From Psychrobacter fulvigenes (GTDB lineage: Bacteria; Pseudomonadota; Gammaproteobacteria; Pseudomonadales; Moraxellaceae), in contig NZ_CAJGZP010000001.1 of assembly GCF_904846155.1 (NCBI RefSeq), positions 496,001 through 560,000 on the forward strand: a stretch of 64,000 bases of DNA, given 5' to 3'. Positions 35,409 through 44,111 of this stretch are shown here, one piece after another; position 1 is the stretch's first letter; every line of letters starts with the position of its first letter. Both the position numbers and the translations under genes were made by a program. Under the pieces are notes generated by a model. That model was given only the letters and a program-made list of their open reading frames with translations. It searched no databases and was not told where the DNA came from.

Positions 35409-38405
35409 TTAAACCTTATCGTCTTCTTTATGATGCAAGTCATCTTGAAATTTTTGGGTGTCCTCTATGGATTTGACAGTCGCTTTTGTTAGATCAGGGT
35501 CAGCGCCTAGTTCTTTACCTAAGGCTTTAGACTCAGCGGCACGTTTGCGGCGATTATGATTGTAGTTCATGCGCTCATTCAATATGGAATCAGCATCGCG
35601 GACACGGTGGTCAAGCACTTCTACCTGAGGGTCCGAATCGTTAAAGTCAGTCTGCGCGTGAACTTCTTTTGTAGTGTCTTGCTCACCGACTAGCGTGACG
35701 TCGCCGTCAGTTTCATAGCCGTGATTGGGATTATCATCACCAGTTTTGTCATCGATATCTGTCGCCACTGTCTCTATGTCATCTGTAGGAGCTTCATCGC
35801 TGCTAGCTTGGTCAGTCTCTAGACTGTCTGTCAGGGTCTCTTCTTGAGCTTGCTGTTCAGCTGCCAATTGCTTGTTTCTACTCTGTGCATCGCTCTTGAT
35901 TTGGGCATAGTCGGTCAACTGATGCACCGCATTTTCTAGACTGTGCGGATTGATCCGCTCTTGCGCCTGCAAGAGATGCTCATCGAACACGTCGGTCAAT
36001 AGCGAGTCAAAACGTAGCCCATTATAATGAATCAGCTGCTCAGCTTCCTCTTCAGTGATATCACCATTTTGGCTAGCATAGACTACGTGATCTTCAAAAG
36101 TTAAGCCTTCAAAGTCACCATCATGTTCTGCTTTTTTGAATTGCTTCCAAAGTGGTTCAATCGCCAGCAAGGTTTGATAAGCATTTTCCATACGACCAGT
36201 GACGTCTTCAGGATCAGTATTGTAGTAAACCATGGTTTTGAGAAAGTCGCGAAATGGGTTGTCCTCGAAGTCATCCATAAAGGTATCGCCCAGTTTGCGT
36301 TTCAACTCGTCACTGGCTGGAGTAAAGATGCGGCCACTTGGAAAAGTCACGAAGCCAACGACATTTGCCGCCAAGCGATTTGGGAAGTTGGCAAAGAAAG
36401 AGACGAAAGCTTCTTGGATAGTATATAAGCTATGCTGAAGGGCAACCTCAGCATGCAAGCGTTCAGCTTCTGACTTACTGCCATGCTGATAAAACTGCAG
36501 GATAGCAGTGGCGATAAATAAATGACTATGGATATCGGCAAGGCGACCAGAGAGCATCTCTTTGCGCTTGAGATCACCTGCAAGCAAGCCGAGAGCCATG
36601 TCTGCTGTGAGCGCAAAGCTGGCGCTCAAACGGTTGATATGCTTGTAGTAAGGGCGGGTAAAGCCATCAGCATAGCTTGGCGCTTTACTACTACCGCCGA
36701 CATAACCTGCGACAAAGGCTTTGGCACCGCGATTGAAGGTATAGCCCAGATGCTTAAAGAATAAGTCATCAAATTTCTCAAGCGCGCTGTCTTTATCGTC
36801 ACTTTGCAGCAGTTGCAGCTCATCAAATAAATAGGGGTGACAGCGCATCGCTCCTTGACCAAAAATCATCAACGAGCGGGTCAGGATATTTGCGCCTTCA
36901 ACGGTGATCGAAACAGGAATGGCTTGATAAGGAATGGCCAAAAAGTTGCGTGGGCCCATCTGAATGGCGCGGCCACCAACTACATCCATACCGTCGTTGA
37001 CGACCTTACGCATGGTTTCGGTGGCATAGTATTTTGCCATCGCAGTCATGACTGACGGGGTACCGCCTTGATTGAGACCACAAGTAACCAGATGACGAAA
37101 AGCCTCTAACATATAAGTGTGACTAGCAATGCGACTGGTCGCATCTTGCACACCTTCAAAGTTACCGACGGAGATTTTGAACTGTTCACGCACTTTGGAA
37201 AATGCACCAACGGATAGGTAGCTCATCTCACTGGCAGAAGTCGATAACGCAGGCAAGGAGATGCCGCGACCAACCGCCAAGCATTCCATCAGCATGCGCC
37301 AACCACGTCCAGCATTGTCAACGCCGCCGATAATGTAATCGAGTGGAATAAAGACATCCGTACCATCGACAGTACCATTCATGAAGGGCGAGCCACTAGG
37401 ATAATGACGCGGGCCAATGACAACACCATCATGGCTAGCAGGGATTAATGCACAGGTAATGCCATAATCAGTTTTGTTAGGATCACCAAGCAGACCTTCT
37501 GGATCATGCATCTTGAAGGCAAGCCCCACAACAGTTGCGATAGGGGCAAGTGTGATCCAGCGCTTGGAAAAATTCATGTTTAGACCGAGCATATATTGCC
37601 CATCATGGATACCGTAGCAGACCACGCCAGTGTCAGGAATAGCGCCAGCATCAGAGCCAGCTTCAGGGCCTGTGAGACCAAAGCAAGGAATCTCCTCACC
37701 TCTAGCCAGACCTGGTAACCAATATTGCTTTTGCTCCTCTGTCCCATAGTGCATCAGCAGCTCACCAGGGCCGAGTGAGTTTGGCACCATACAGCTGACT
37801 GCTGCGGTTGGCGAGCGTGAAGCAATCTTGCTCATCACACGGCTTTGCGCATAAGAGCTGAACTCAAGACCACCATACTCTTTTGGGATGATGAGACCCA
37901 AGAAGCCGTTGTCTTTAATAAACTGCCATACCTGTGGTGGCAGGTCTTTATATTCTGCATTGATTTGCCACTCATCAAGCATCGTACACAGCATCTCAAC
38001 TTCATTATCAATAAAGCTTTGCTCTTCTTCTGACAGCTGTGGATACGGATAGTTTTCAAAGGTTCGCCAGTTCGGCGCACCCATAAACAGCTCCTTTTCC
38101 CACCAACTGGTGCCAGCGTCCAGTGCTTCACGCTCGGTATCACTCATGCTAGGCATGGCATTGCCCAGCGCCTTATAGACAGGCTTGGTGATCAGCGCTT
38201 GGCGAACGGGAGAGATAAGAAGCATCAAACATAAGAGTGCAATTGGCACGCCCAAAATCAGCGACCATGGACTAATAAAGGCAGTCACTAGGACCGTAAT
38301 GATAGCGACGATACTGCCACTAACCCGTGATAAGGACAGTAAAAATATGGCCAAGACGACGGCTAACTGAATAAATACTGCCAAAATGAATAAGCCAATC
38401 GTCAT
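35409..38405 (-). CDS. fadE: Acyl-CoA dehydrogenase FadE with long acidic C-terminal tail
   Basis: 998 residues; it catalyses the first, FAD-dependent step of fatty acid beta-oxidation. Two to three membrane segments occupy about residues 1-70, as in the FadE group. The dehydrogenase core follows, with GLIIPKEYGGLEFS, FGLTGPEAGSDAGAIPDTG and the FAD/CoA region around VEGANILTRSLMIFGQGA. Typical FadE proteins are about 800-830 residues. The last roughly 150-180 residues here are Asp/Glu/Thr/Gln-rich and end in a basic then charged segment with no known domain. A 33-base perfect palindrome lies 44 bases upstream of the start. Confidence 0.93.
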   Translation of the reverse strand: MTIGLFILAVFIQLAVVLAIFLLSLSRVSGSIVAIITVLVTAFISPWSLILGVPIALLCLMLLISPVRQALITKPVYKALGNAMPSMSDTEREALDAGTSWWEKELFMGAPNWRTFENYPYPQLSEEEQSFIDNEVEMLCTMLDEWQINAEYKDLPPQVWQFIKDNGFLGLIIPKEYGGLEFSSYAQSRVMSKIASRSPTAAVSCMVPNSLGPGELLMHYGTEEQKQYWLPGLARGEEIPCFGLTGPEAGSDAGAIPDTGVVCYGIHDGQYMLGLNMNFSKRWITLAPIATVVGLAFKMHDPEGLLGDPNKTDYGITCALIPASHDGVVIGPRHYPSGSPFMNGTVDGTDVFIPLDYIIGGVDNAGRGWRMLMECLAVGRGISLPALSTSASEMSYLSVGAFSKVREQFKISVGNFEGVQDATSRIASHTYMLEAFRHLVTCGLNQGGTPSVMTAMAKYYATETMRKVVNDGMDVVGGRAIQMGPRNFLAIPYQAIPVSITVEGANILTRSLMIFGQGAMRCHPYLFDELQLLQSDDKDSALEKFDDLFFKHLGYTFNRGAKAFVAGYVGGSSKAPSYADGFTRPYYKHINRLSASFALTADMALGLLAGDLKRKEMLSGRLADIHSHLFIATAILQFYQHGSKSEAERLHAEVALQHSLYTIQEAFVSFFANFPNRLAANVVGFVTFPSGRIFTPASDELKRKLGDTFMDDFEDNPFRDFLKTMVYYNTDPEDVTGRMENAYQTLLAIEPLWKQFKKAEHDGDFEGLTFEDHVVYASQNGDITEEEAEQLIHYNGLRFDSLLTDVFDEHLLQAQERINPHSLENAVHQLTDYAQIKSDAQSRNKQLAAEQQAQEETLTDSLETDQASSDEAPTDDIETVATDIDDKTGDDNPNHGYETDGDVTLVGEQDTTKEVHAQTDFNDSDPQVEVLDHRVRDADSILNERMNYNHNRRKRAAESKALGKELGADPDLTKATVKSIEDTQKFQDDLHHKEDDKV

Positions 38406-38448
38406 GACTGTCTCCTTAGCAAAAGTGAATGAAAAATTGGAAAGCGAA

Positions 38449-38481
38449 GTTACTCATTATAAGTAACTTATAATGAGTAAC
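38449..38481. promoter_or_regulatory. 33-base perfect palindrome upstream of fadE
   Basis: GTTACTCATTATAAGT and ACTTATAATGAGTAAC flank a single central base. Its position, 44 bases before the fadE start, suits an operator for a dimeric regulator. It does not match the Pseudomonas PsrA or E. coli FadR consensus as I know them. A partial copy, GTAACTAGTCAT, follows at about 38511. Confidence 0.55.
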
Positions 38482-38747
38482 TAATTTTAAATAACCAGTC
38501 ATAAAATACGTAACTAGTCATCATTAATAAAGTGTCTCTAGCAAATTTTTTATTATTTATTTAATAGCTGTAATAAGCTTTTATAAAAGATAATAAGTAT
38601 AAATTGATTATAGCTAGCGATTATATAGATAAATTGTCTACTAATATGAAACGAGTTGGGCAAACTATCAATAGGGAAAATGCTACGCTATGTCGACAAT
38701 ATGTATCAGTCCGAATGGATGGCTTCAATTCCGAAGCTGCTATTGAG

Positions 38748-39428
38748 TTAAAAGGGCGTCAAGCCTTTTTCAGCATATGACAGCGTATCATTACGGCCGA
38801 CGATAATATGATCGACAAGCGACAAGTCCAATAGGTCGCAGGCTTTTTTTAGCTCATAAGTCAGTAGGTTGTCTGCTGTTGATGGCGTGGCATCTGTATG
38901 TGGATGATTATGAGCGATAATCAACTGACTGGCGGCATGGGTTAAGGCGTGACGCAGGACATGCTTGATACATACTGAGCAAGAGGAAATACCACCGGTA
39001 AACAGGATCTCAAAGTTTAAAAGGTTTAGGGCGTTGTCTAAGCACAGCACGGCAAAGACTTCACGGTGCTCACCGCGTAGTTGGGAACTGATATAATCTT
39101 TGACCACTTGTGAGCGCCCAAGTGCTTGTCCCATTTTTAGCTGACTGTCCAGATAGCGCGTCCCCATCTCGAGAGAAGCCATTATTTGGGCATATTTGGC
39201 AGGGCCGATACCGTGACAAGCCAACACCGTCTCTTGAGGAGCAGCCAACAGCTCTGCAAGGCTGCCAAACTGATCAATGAGGTGCCGAGCAAGCTCAATG
39301 GCTGACTGCGACTGAGTGCCGGTACGCAAGAATATCGCCAAAATCTCTGCATCCGTTAGGTGTGCTGCTCCAAATTTCAGTAATTTTTCGCGTGGTCTGT
39401 CGTCTTCATGCCAGTCTTTTATGGCCAT
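38748..39428 (-). CDS. radC: RadC family protein (JAB-type metallo-domain)
   Basis: 226 residues. A helix-hairpin-helix region (HGIGPAKYAQIMASLEMG) precedes a JAB/MPN+ domain with the metal motif HNHP in LIIAHNHPHTDATPSTADN and a late DHIIVG. Despite the name, a repair role is not established for the family. Its divergent position next to coaBC is a conserved arrangement in many proteobacteria and supports the call. Confidence 0.93.
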   Translation of the reverse strand: MAIKDWHEDDRPREKLLKFGAAHLTDAEILAIFLRTGTQSQSAIELARHLIDQFGSLAELLAAPQETVLACHGIGPAKYAQIMASLEMGTRYLDSQLKMGQALGRSQVVKDYISSQLRGEHREVFAVLCLDNALNLLNFEILFTGGISSCSVCIKHVLRHALTHAASQLIIAHNHPHTDATPSTADNLLTYELKKACDLLDLSLVDHIIVGRNDTLSYAEKGLTPF

Positions 39429-39583
39429 TATTTTTCCTTGTGCTTTAAAAAGTGGGTTAGCATCAGGTAAATATTATGATGAATAAGATGATAATTAAGA
39501 TAAGAATATAAAATCTTACCCAACTTATCTCATAATTGTTACTATAAGCGCAATTCTTATCTTTCAACTTTTTTATAGATGCC

Positions 39584-40978
39584 ATGCCTATGTCAAATGT
39601 TGTGCTCGCTATCACTGGCGGTATTGCCGCTTATAAATCCGCTGTTTTTGCTCGCTTACTGATTAAAGCAGGCTTTGAGGTGCGCGTCATTATGACCGCA
39701 GGCGCACAAGCCTTTATCACGCCGCTCACTTTGCAAGCTCTGACGGGTAATGAGGTACATATCTCTTTGCTTGATGAGCAGGCGGAAGCAGGAATGGGTC
39801 ATATCGAGCTGGCTAAGTGGGCAGAATTAATCATCATTGCGCCAGCTTCGGCCAATACCTTGGCGCGTCTGTCTATGGGTATGGCAGATGACTTGTTGAC
39901 GACTGTGTGTCTTGCGACTACTGCACCAGTCATTATTGCTCCAGCGATGAACCAGCAAATGTGGGCTCATCCAGCAGTAAACCTCAATGTGCAGACCTTA
40001 TGCGATATGAATTACCATATTATTATGCCAGCGAGTGGTGAGCAGGCGTGCGGCGATGTGGGCGCAGGACGCCTGCCTGAGCCTGAGCAGTTATTGGCTG
40101 AGGTGCGTTTGTTTAACGCCCAGCAGACTATCCCACAATATCTAGCAGGCAAAACAGTCGTCATTACCGCAGGGCCGACGGTTGAAGCAATCGACCCAGT
40201 ACGCTATTTGTCCAATCACTCTTCAGGGAAAATGGGCTTTGCCTTGGCGCAAGCTTGCGTAGAAGCAGGGGCGCAGGTGACGTTAGTCGCTGGTGGTAAG
40301 GTGACATTGGCCACACCGCTTGGGGTCACGCGTATCGATGTGTTGTCTGCGGCAGAGATGCTAACCACTGTCGAGCAGTGTGTGGCTGGCACGCATCCTG
40401 CGTTACTACATTTACTACCTTTGGCTAAGAATGCGCAGACTTTGGCTGAGAATGTTCAGAGTGATGATCATGAACACCATCATGAACACGACTGTGATTG
40501 TCAGGAGCCACACGAGCATATTGAGCAGCAGAGTGCCCAAGTGAATACTCCTCGTCATGCTGATATCTTTATTGCCACTGCGGCTGTAGCTGATTATCGT
40601 ACGGAAGAAGCCGCGCCGCAAAAAATCAAAAAGACGCAAGATGCGATGTCGCTCAGTCTAGTCAAAAACCCAGATATCTTAGCGACGATTTCTCATGCAT
40701 ATCCTGACATGTTTGTGGTAGGTTTTGCCGCAGAGACGCAAGATGTGGAGCACTATGCTCGCGGAAAGCTGGTCTCTAAAGACTTAGATTTGATCGCTTG
40801 TAATGATGTCTCACGCTCAGACATTGGCTTTGCCAGTGATGATAACGCCATGCAGGTGTTTTTCTCTCAGCGCTATCAAAACGATACAGTGACACTAGAA
40901 AAAGCCAGTAAAGATAAGATTGCTGCACAGTTGGCGACGATTATCGGTGAGACAATATGGCAACGTCATAATGGTTAG
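39584..40978 (+). CDS. coaBC: Bifunctional phosphopantothenoylcysteine decarboxylase / phosphopantothenate-cysteine ligase, with His-rich insert
   Basis: 464 residues catalysing two steps of coenzyme A synthesis. CoaC (about 1-185) has MGHIELAKWAE with the active-site His, PASANTLARLSMGMADDLL and PAMNQQMW. CoaB (about 190-464) has AGPTVEAIDPVRYLSNHSSG, ATAAVADYR and a late KDLDLIACNDVSR. Between the nucleotide-binding part and ATAAVADYR lies an extra stretch, about residues 268-325, holding the His/Cys-rich sequence DDHEHHHEHDCDCQEPHEH; standard CoaB proteins pass through here with few residues. The start at 39590 (MSNVVLA) is equally possible. Confidence 0.92.
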   Translation: MPMSNVVLAITGGIAAYKSAVFARLLIKAGFEVRVIMTAGAQAFITPLTLQALTGNEVHISLLDEQAEAGMGHIELAKWAELIIIAPASANTLARLSMGMADDLLTTVCLATTAPVIIAPAMNQQMWAHPAVNLNVQTLCDMNYHIIMPASGEQACGDVGAGRLPEPEQLLAEVRLFNAQQTIPQYLAGKTVVITAGPTVEAIDPVRYLSNHSSGKMGFALAQACVEAGAQVTLVAGGKVTLATPLGVTRIDVLSAAEMLTTVEQCVAGTHPALLHLLPLAKNAQTLAENVQSDDHEHHHEHDCDCQEPHEHIEQQSAQVNTPRHADIFIATAAVADYRTEEAAPQKIKKTQDAMSLSLVKNPDILATISHAYPDMFVVGFAAETQDVEHYARGKLVSKDLDLIACNDVSRSDIGFASDDNAMQVFFSQRYQNDTVTLEKASKDKIAAQLATIIGETIWQRHNG

Positions 40979-41044
40979 TTGTGTCGTTTCATGGATCGAC
41001 ATAGTCATAGATCTAAATGTAGGCCCTAAACTAAGCGTAAAGCC

Positions 41045-41854
41045 TTGCGTGCTATGTCTGACATGACAGAAGTGCTGGGCAGCGATAGTAATCAAACGCT
41101 ATTGCTGATAGCAATCTTCGCGATAGCCTCATTACTCCATGGTATTAGCGGTCTGGGTATCACCTTGGTGACTACGACCGCCTTAGCCAGTATTTATCCG
41201 TTACCCCATGCCATCATTTTAGTTATCTTTCCGTCATTACTACTCAATGCAATGACGTGGCTGTCCGGCGGTGGTCGCAGTATTTGGCAAAACTTTATTT
41301 ATTATGGTCGCCGTTATTGGCTGTCGGCCCTAACCAGCTTAGTCGGTAGTATTTTGGGCGCTAAGCTGTTGCTATGGGTAGATAGTGCCTATATCTTAGT
41401 GGTGTTAGCGGCTGTGATTGGTTTTTATGTCATCAGCTCGCTATTGGGTAAGCAAATTCGGCTACCTGATACCAAGCTTGTGCTGATTGTCGTGGGACTC
41501 AGCGCAGGCGTCATTGGCGGTGCGACCAATGCCATGTCGACTATCTTGATGATGTATTTGCTGTCGGCAAGCGATGATAAAAACACCATCGCCAAAGTCG
41601 GTAACATGTGTTATCTGTTGGGAAAGATTGCGCAAATTATCGTCCTTCGCGAGCCCATCATGGCGCTGAGTAGTAGGGAGTGGCAGCTGATAGTACTACT
41701 AAGTGTGCTGTCTATCGGGGTGTTATTAGTAGGCATTCGTCTGCGTCGTTACTTACCGCAAGCACGATTTCGTCAGCTTATCTTGCTTATATTGACAGTG
41801 CTAGGATTACGGGTGGGCTGGCAGGGAATTACAGCGCTATTAAAATTGGTATAG
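41045..41854 (+). CDS. TSUP (TauE/SafE) family permease, second copy
   Basis: 269 residues with about eight hydrophobic segments and the half-repeats SLLHGISGLGITLVTTTALA and LSAGVIGGATNAMSTILMM. It is a distant paralogue of the TSUP protein at 32.7 kb. Substrate unknown. MSDMTEVL at 41054 is an alternative start. The gene follows coaBC by 66 bases but the spacing gives no firm evidence of co-transcription. Confidence 0.85.
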   Translation: MRAMSDMTEVLGSDSNQTLLLIAIFAIASLLHGISGLGITLVTTTALASIYPLPHAIILVIFPSLLLNAMTWLSGGGRSIWQNFIYYGRRYWLSALTSLVGSILGAKLLLWVDSAYILVVLAAVIGFYVISSLLGKQIRLPDTKLVLIVVGLSAGVIGGATNAMSTILMMYLLSASDDKNTIAKVGNMCYLLGKIAQIIVLREPIMALSSREWQLIVLLSVLSIGVLLVGIRLRRYLPQARFRQLILLILTVLGLRVGWQGITALLKLV

Positions 41855-41872
41855 AGGCAAATTGGCGTAGCG

Positions 41873-42010
41873 TATAGTTAATTGAAAATAAAACAGTTAT
41901 AGATTTAGACGCGCTACTGGGATGAATTTTGCGCAGCATCGAACGGATACAGCAAGCAAGTAAAATTTATACCAGTAGCGCTATGTCATTTTTAAAGAGT
42001 ATTTACTATA
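41873..42010. repeat. Dispersed miniature palindromic repeat, copy C (long form)
   Basis: 138 bases from TATAGTTAATTGAAAATAAA to TTTACTATA, with the same core as copy A: GCGCTACTGGGATGAATTTT mirrored by AAAATTTATACCAGTAGCGC. Copies A and C share ends and stems but differ in the loop. Confidence 0.78.
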
Positions 42011-42032
42011 ACTTATCATTTTCTTTGGTCAT

Positions 42033-42239
42033 TTAGCGATTAAACAAGTTCAACACTATGGTGGCGATAATACTGACGACTATCATGGTGACGATGGGGA
42101 AGTAAACACTGGTATAGCCTGATTTGTATTTAATATCGCCTGGCAGATTACCCATCCAAGAAAACGCGCTTGGAAATACCAACCAGATGATTCCAACAGT
42201 CACCAAGACCATGCCTACAATAATCAATATTTTTGCCAT
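42033..42239 (-). CDS. DUF2905 family small membrane protein
   Basis: 68 residues with two membrane segments (about 3-23 and 47-65) separated by the family motif WMGNLPGDIKYKSG. The family is widespread and of unknown function. The gene is about 50 bases downstream of the HDAC-like gene on the same strand and may share its transcript. Confidence 0.88.
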   Translation of the reverse strand: MAKILIIVGMVLVTVGIIWLVFPSAFSWMGNLPGDIKYKSGYTSVYFPIVTMIVVSIIATIVLNLFNR

Positions 42240-42295
42240 GTAAACCTCGCCTCGTCAGTAAATATTGTCTCGATTATTGCTTGATAAGATATACA

Positions 42296-43213
42296 TTAGC
42301 TAACCGTTTCACCAAAATATAGCTGTTGCGCGAGCCGAAAAGTATTGCAGTGTGCCTCAACCACATCTTCGACATCCTCAGAATAACCACCACCCATCAC
42401 GATAGCCACTGGAATATTGGCCGACTTTGCTTGGCGTAAAACATACTCATCACGCGCTTTGCAGCCCTGTTGTGACAGTGCCAGCTTACCGAGCTTATCC
42501 GTTGCCAATACATCGACCGCCGACTGATAAAAGATCATATCTGGCGCAAAATCACTAATTAAGCGCGGCAAAGTATCTGTCAAGATTTGTAGATATTCTT
42601 CATCACCAGTATCGTTTGCCAGCTCAATATCCAAGTCTGATGCCTGCTTACGAAAGGGGTAGTTTTTTGCCCCATGCATACTAAAGACAAAAACCCGTGA
42701 TTCATCTGCCATGATACTGGCATTGCCATTGCCTTGATGTACATCTAAATCGACGATTAAAATTCTTTGTGCCTGCCCACGATTCAATAATAAGTTGCTG
42801 GCGATACAGACGTCATTAAACACACAAAACCCCTCTCCATGATTGGCAAAGGCATGATGTGTACCACCAGCGACATTCATTGCGACACCATGCTTCTGAG
42901 CATACAGCGCACACTCGTAGGTGGCATGAGCGATATAGCGTCCGCGCTCCACTAAGGTAGGCGTCATCTCAAACCCAATCGCTCGAGCTTCTTTTCGGGT
43001 GAGCGTCTGAGTTTTTAACTTATGCCAATACTCCTCAGTATGGGTGGTCAAAATCTCCTTTTCGCTCAAACGCTTGGGCGCAAAAAAGTTATCCTCAGTG
43101 ATCGTCCCTTCGGACAATAGACGCTCAGGAATCATGGTGTATTTTTGCATGGGAAAGCGATGCTTTTCGGGTACAGAATAACGAAAAACGTCAGAATAGG
43201 CGATTTTTAGCAT
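42296..43213 (-). CDS. Histone deacetylase family protein (class II-like)
   Basis: 305 residues of the arginase/deacetylase fold. The zinc and charge-relay residues are visible in GGTHHAFANHGEGFCVFND and in VDLDVHQGNGNASIM, and a final GGGYS lies near residue 275. Bacterial members deacetylate acetylpolyamines, acetoin-related molecules or unknown substrates. No polyamine gene is adjacent, so the substrate stays open. Confidence 0.9.
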   Translation of the reverse strand: MLKIAYSDVFRYSVPEKHRFPMQKYTMIPERLLSEGTITEDNFFAPKRLSEKEILTTHTEEYWHKLKTQTLTRKEARAIGFEMTPTLVERGRYIAHATYECALYAQKHGVAMNVAGGTHHAFANHGEGFCVFNDVCIASNLLLNRGQAQRILIVDLDVHQGNGNASIMADESRVFVFSMHGAKNYPFRKQASDLDIELANDTGDEEYLQILTDTLPRLISDFAPDMIFYQSAVDVLATDKLGKLALSQQGCKARDEYVLRQAKSANIPVAIVMGGGYSEDVEDVVEAHCNTFRLAQQLYFGETVS

Positions 43214-43291
43214 AGTTTTATGAGATGAATGGCGTGGTTGATGGGTTAAGGTAACGGTAGCTCTGTTTATAAATGGTTTCTTACCAATACT

Positions 43292-44080
43292 TCACTGCAC
43301 ATACTGCGTTGGTAAAAAGAAGGTTCGAGCATCCTCCTGCTGACGTAGTTCACTGAGTAAGGTCGACATATTTTCACTAGGCTCTGGCGTATTCATTAAG
43401 TCGCTGAATAACTCATAGCTTACGGTAGTCATTGCAATCACTGTTTGTAATAGATGCTCAATAATATGATCGTCGAGACCAACGGCTTCGACGTCAATGG
43501 CGTTTTTATAGCGAATCTCACCGTCGCTGATATCCATCTCCAAATTACCAATCAGCATGTCATAGTTAATTTGGGTAATGAGTAGCATAGCAGCGCTTTG
43601 ATGGCTCTCAGGTATTAAAAAGGGCAAAATACCATAGACCGCGAGCAGGTTGTTGCCTTCTTGTACTCGAAACAAATAGCCACAATCAATTTGTTTATTG
43701 CGCATTCGTAGTGATAGATGATGCGATTGTTGGCTATCGTTTTTTCTTGGAGAGTAATAAGTATAGTGCCACTGCTTATTGTTTAAGTACTCTTTTAATC
43801 GATTGATAATGGGCAGGTCATCATTACTGCCGGGCTCTGAATGGCTTGTTTGCGATTCATCATCTTGTGCGCTTTCTTTATTTTCTGCAGTCGTTGTTTT
43901 GTCTAAAGTTTTTTCGGCTGTACTTTTTTTATTGACACTATGAGTCTCTGCAGCCGCCTCATCAACCTCTGTGGTTGATGAATGCTGAGGCACGTCTAGC
44001 GAAGCTTTAGACTGCGACGCGGATGCAGTCAATAGCTGTTTGATTTTTTGCCATAAGCTGAGTTTATTGCTGTGACTCAT
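43292..44080 (-). CDS. YbjN-like domain protein with low-complexity N-terminal region
   Basis: 262 residues from MSHSNKLSLWQKIK. The first 115 residues are Ser/Thr/Glu/Lys-rich and of low complexity. From about residue 120 (LKEYLNNKQWHYTYYS) the protein resembles the YbjN family, putative sensory or chaperone-like proteins related to T3SS chaperones; this match is by eye and tentative. The frame is open further upstream to 44212, overlapping the next gene, but the ATG at 44080 gives a non-overlapping start. Confidence 0.6.
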   Translation of the reverse strand: MSHSNKLSLWQKIKQLLTASASQSKASLDVPQHSSTTEVDEAAAETHSVNKKSTAEKTLDKTTTAENKESAQDDESQTSHSEPGSNDDLPIINRLKEYLNNKQWHYTYYSPRKNDSQQSHHLSLRMRNKQIDCGYLFRVQEGNNLLAVYGILPFLIPESHQSAAMLLITQINYDMLIGNLEMDISDGEIRYKNAIDVEAVGLDDHIIEHLLQTVIAMTTVSYELFSDLMNTPEPSENMSTLLSELRQQEDARTFFLPTQYVQ

Positions 44081-44111
44081 AGATTTGCTACTAACTATTG
44101 ATAATTTAGGG

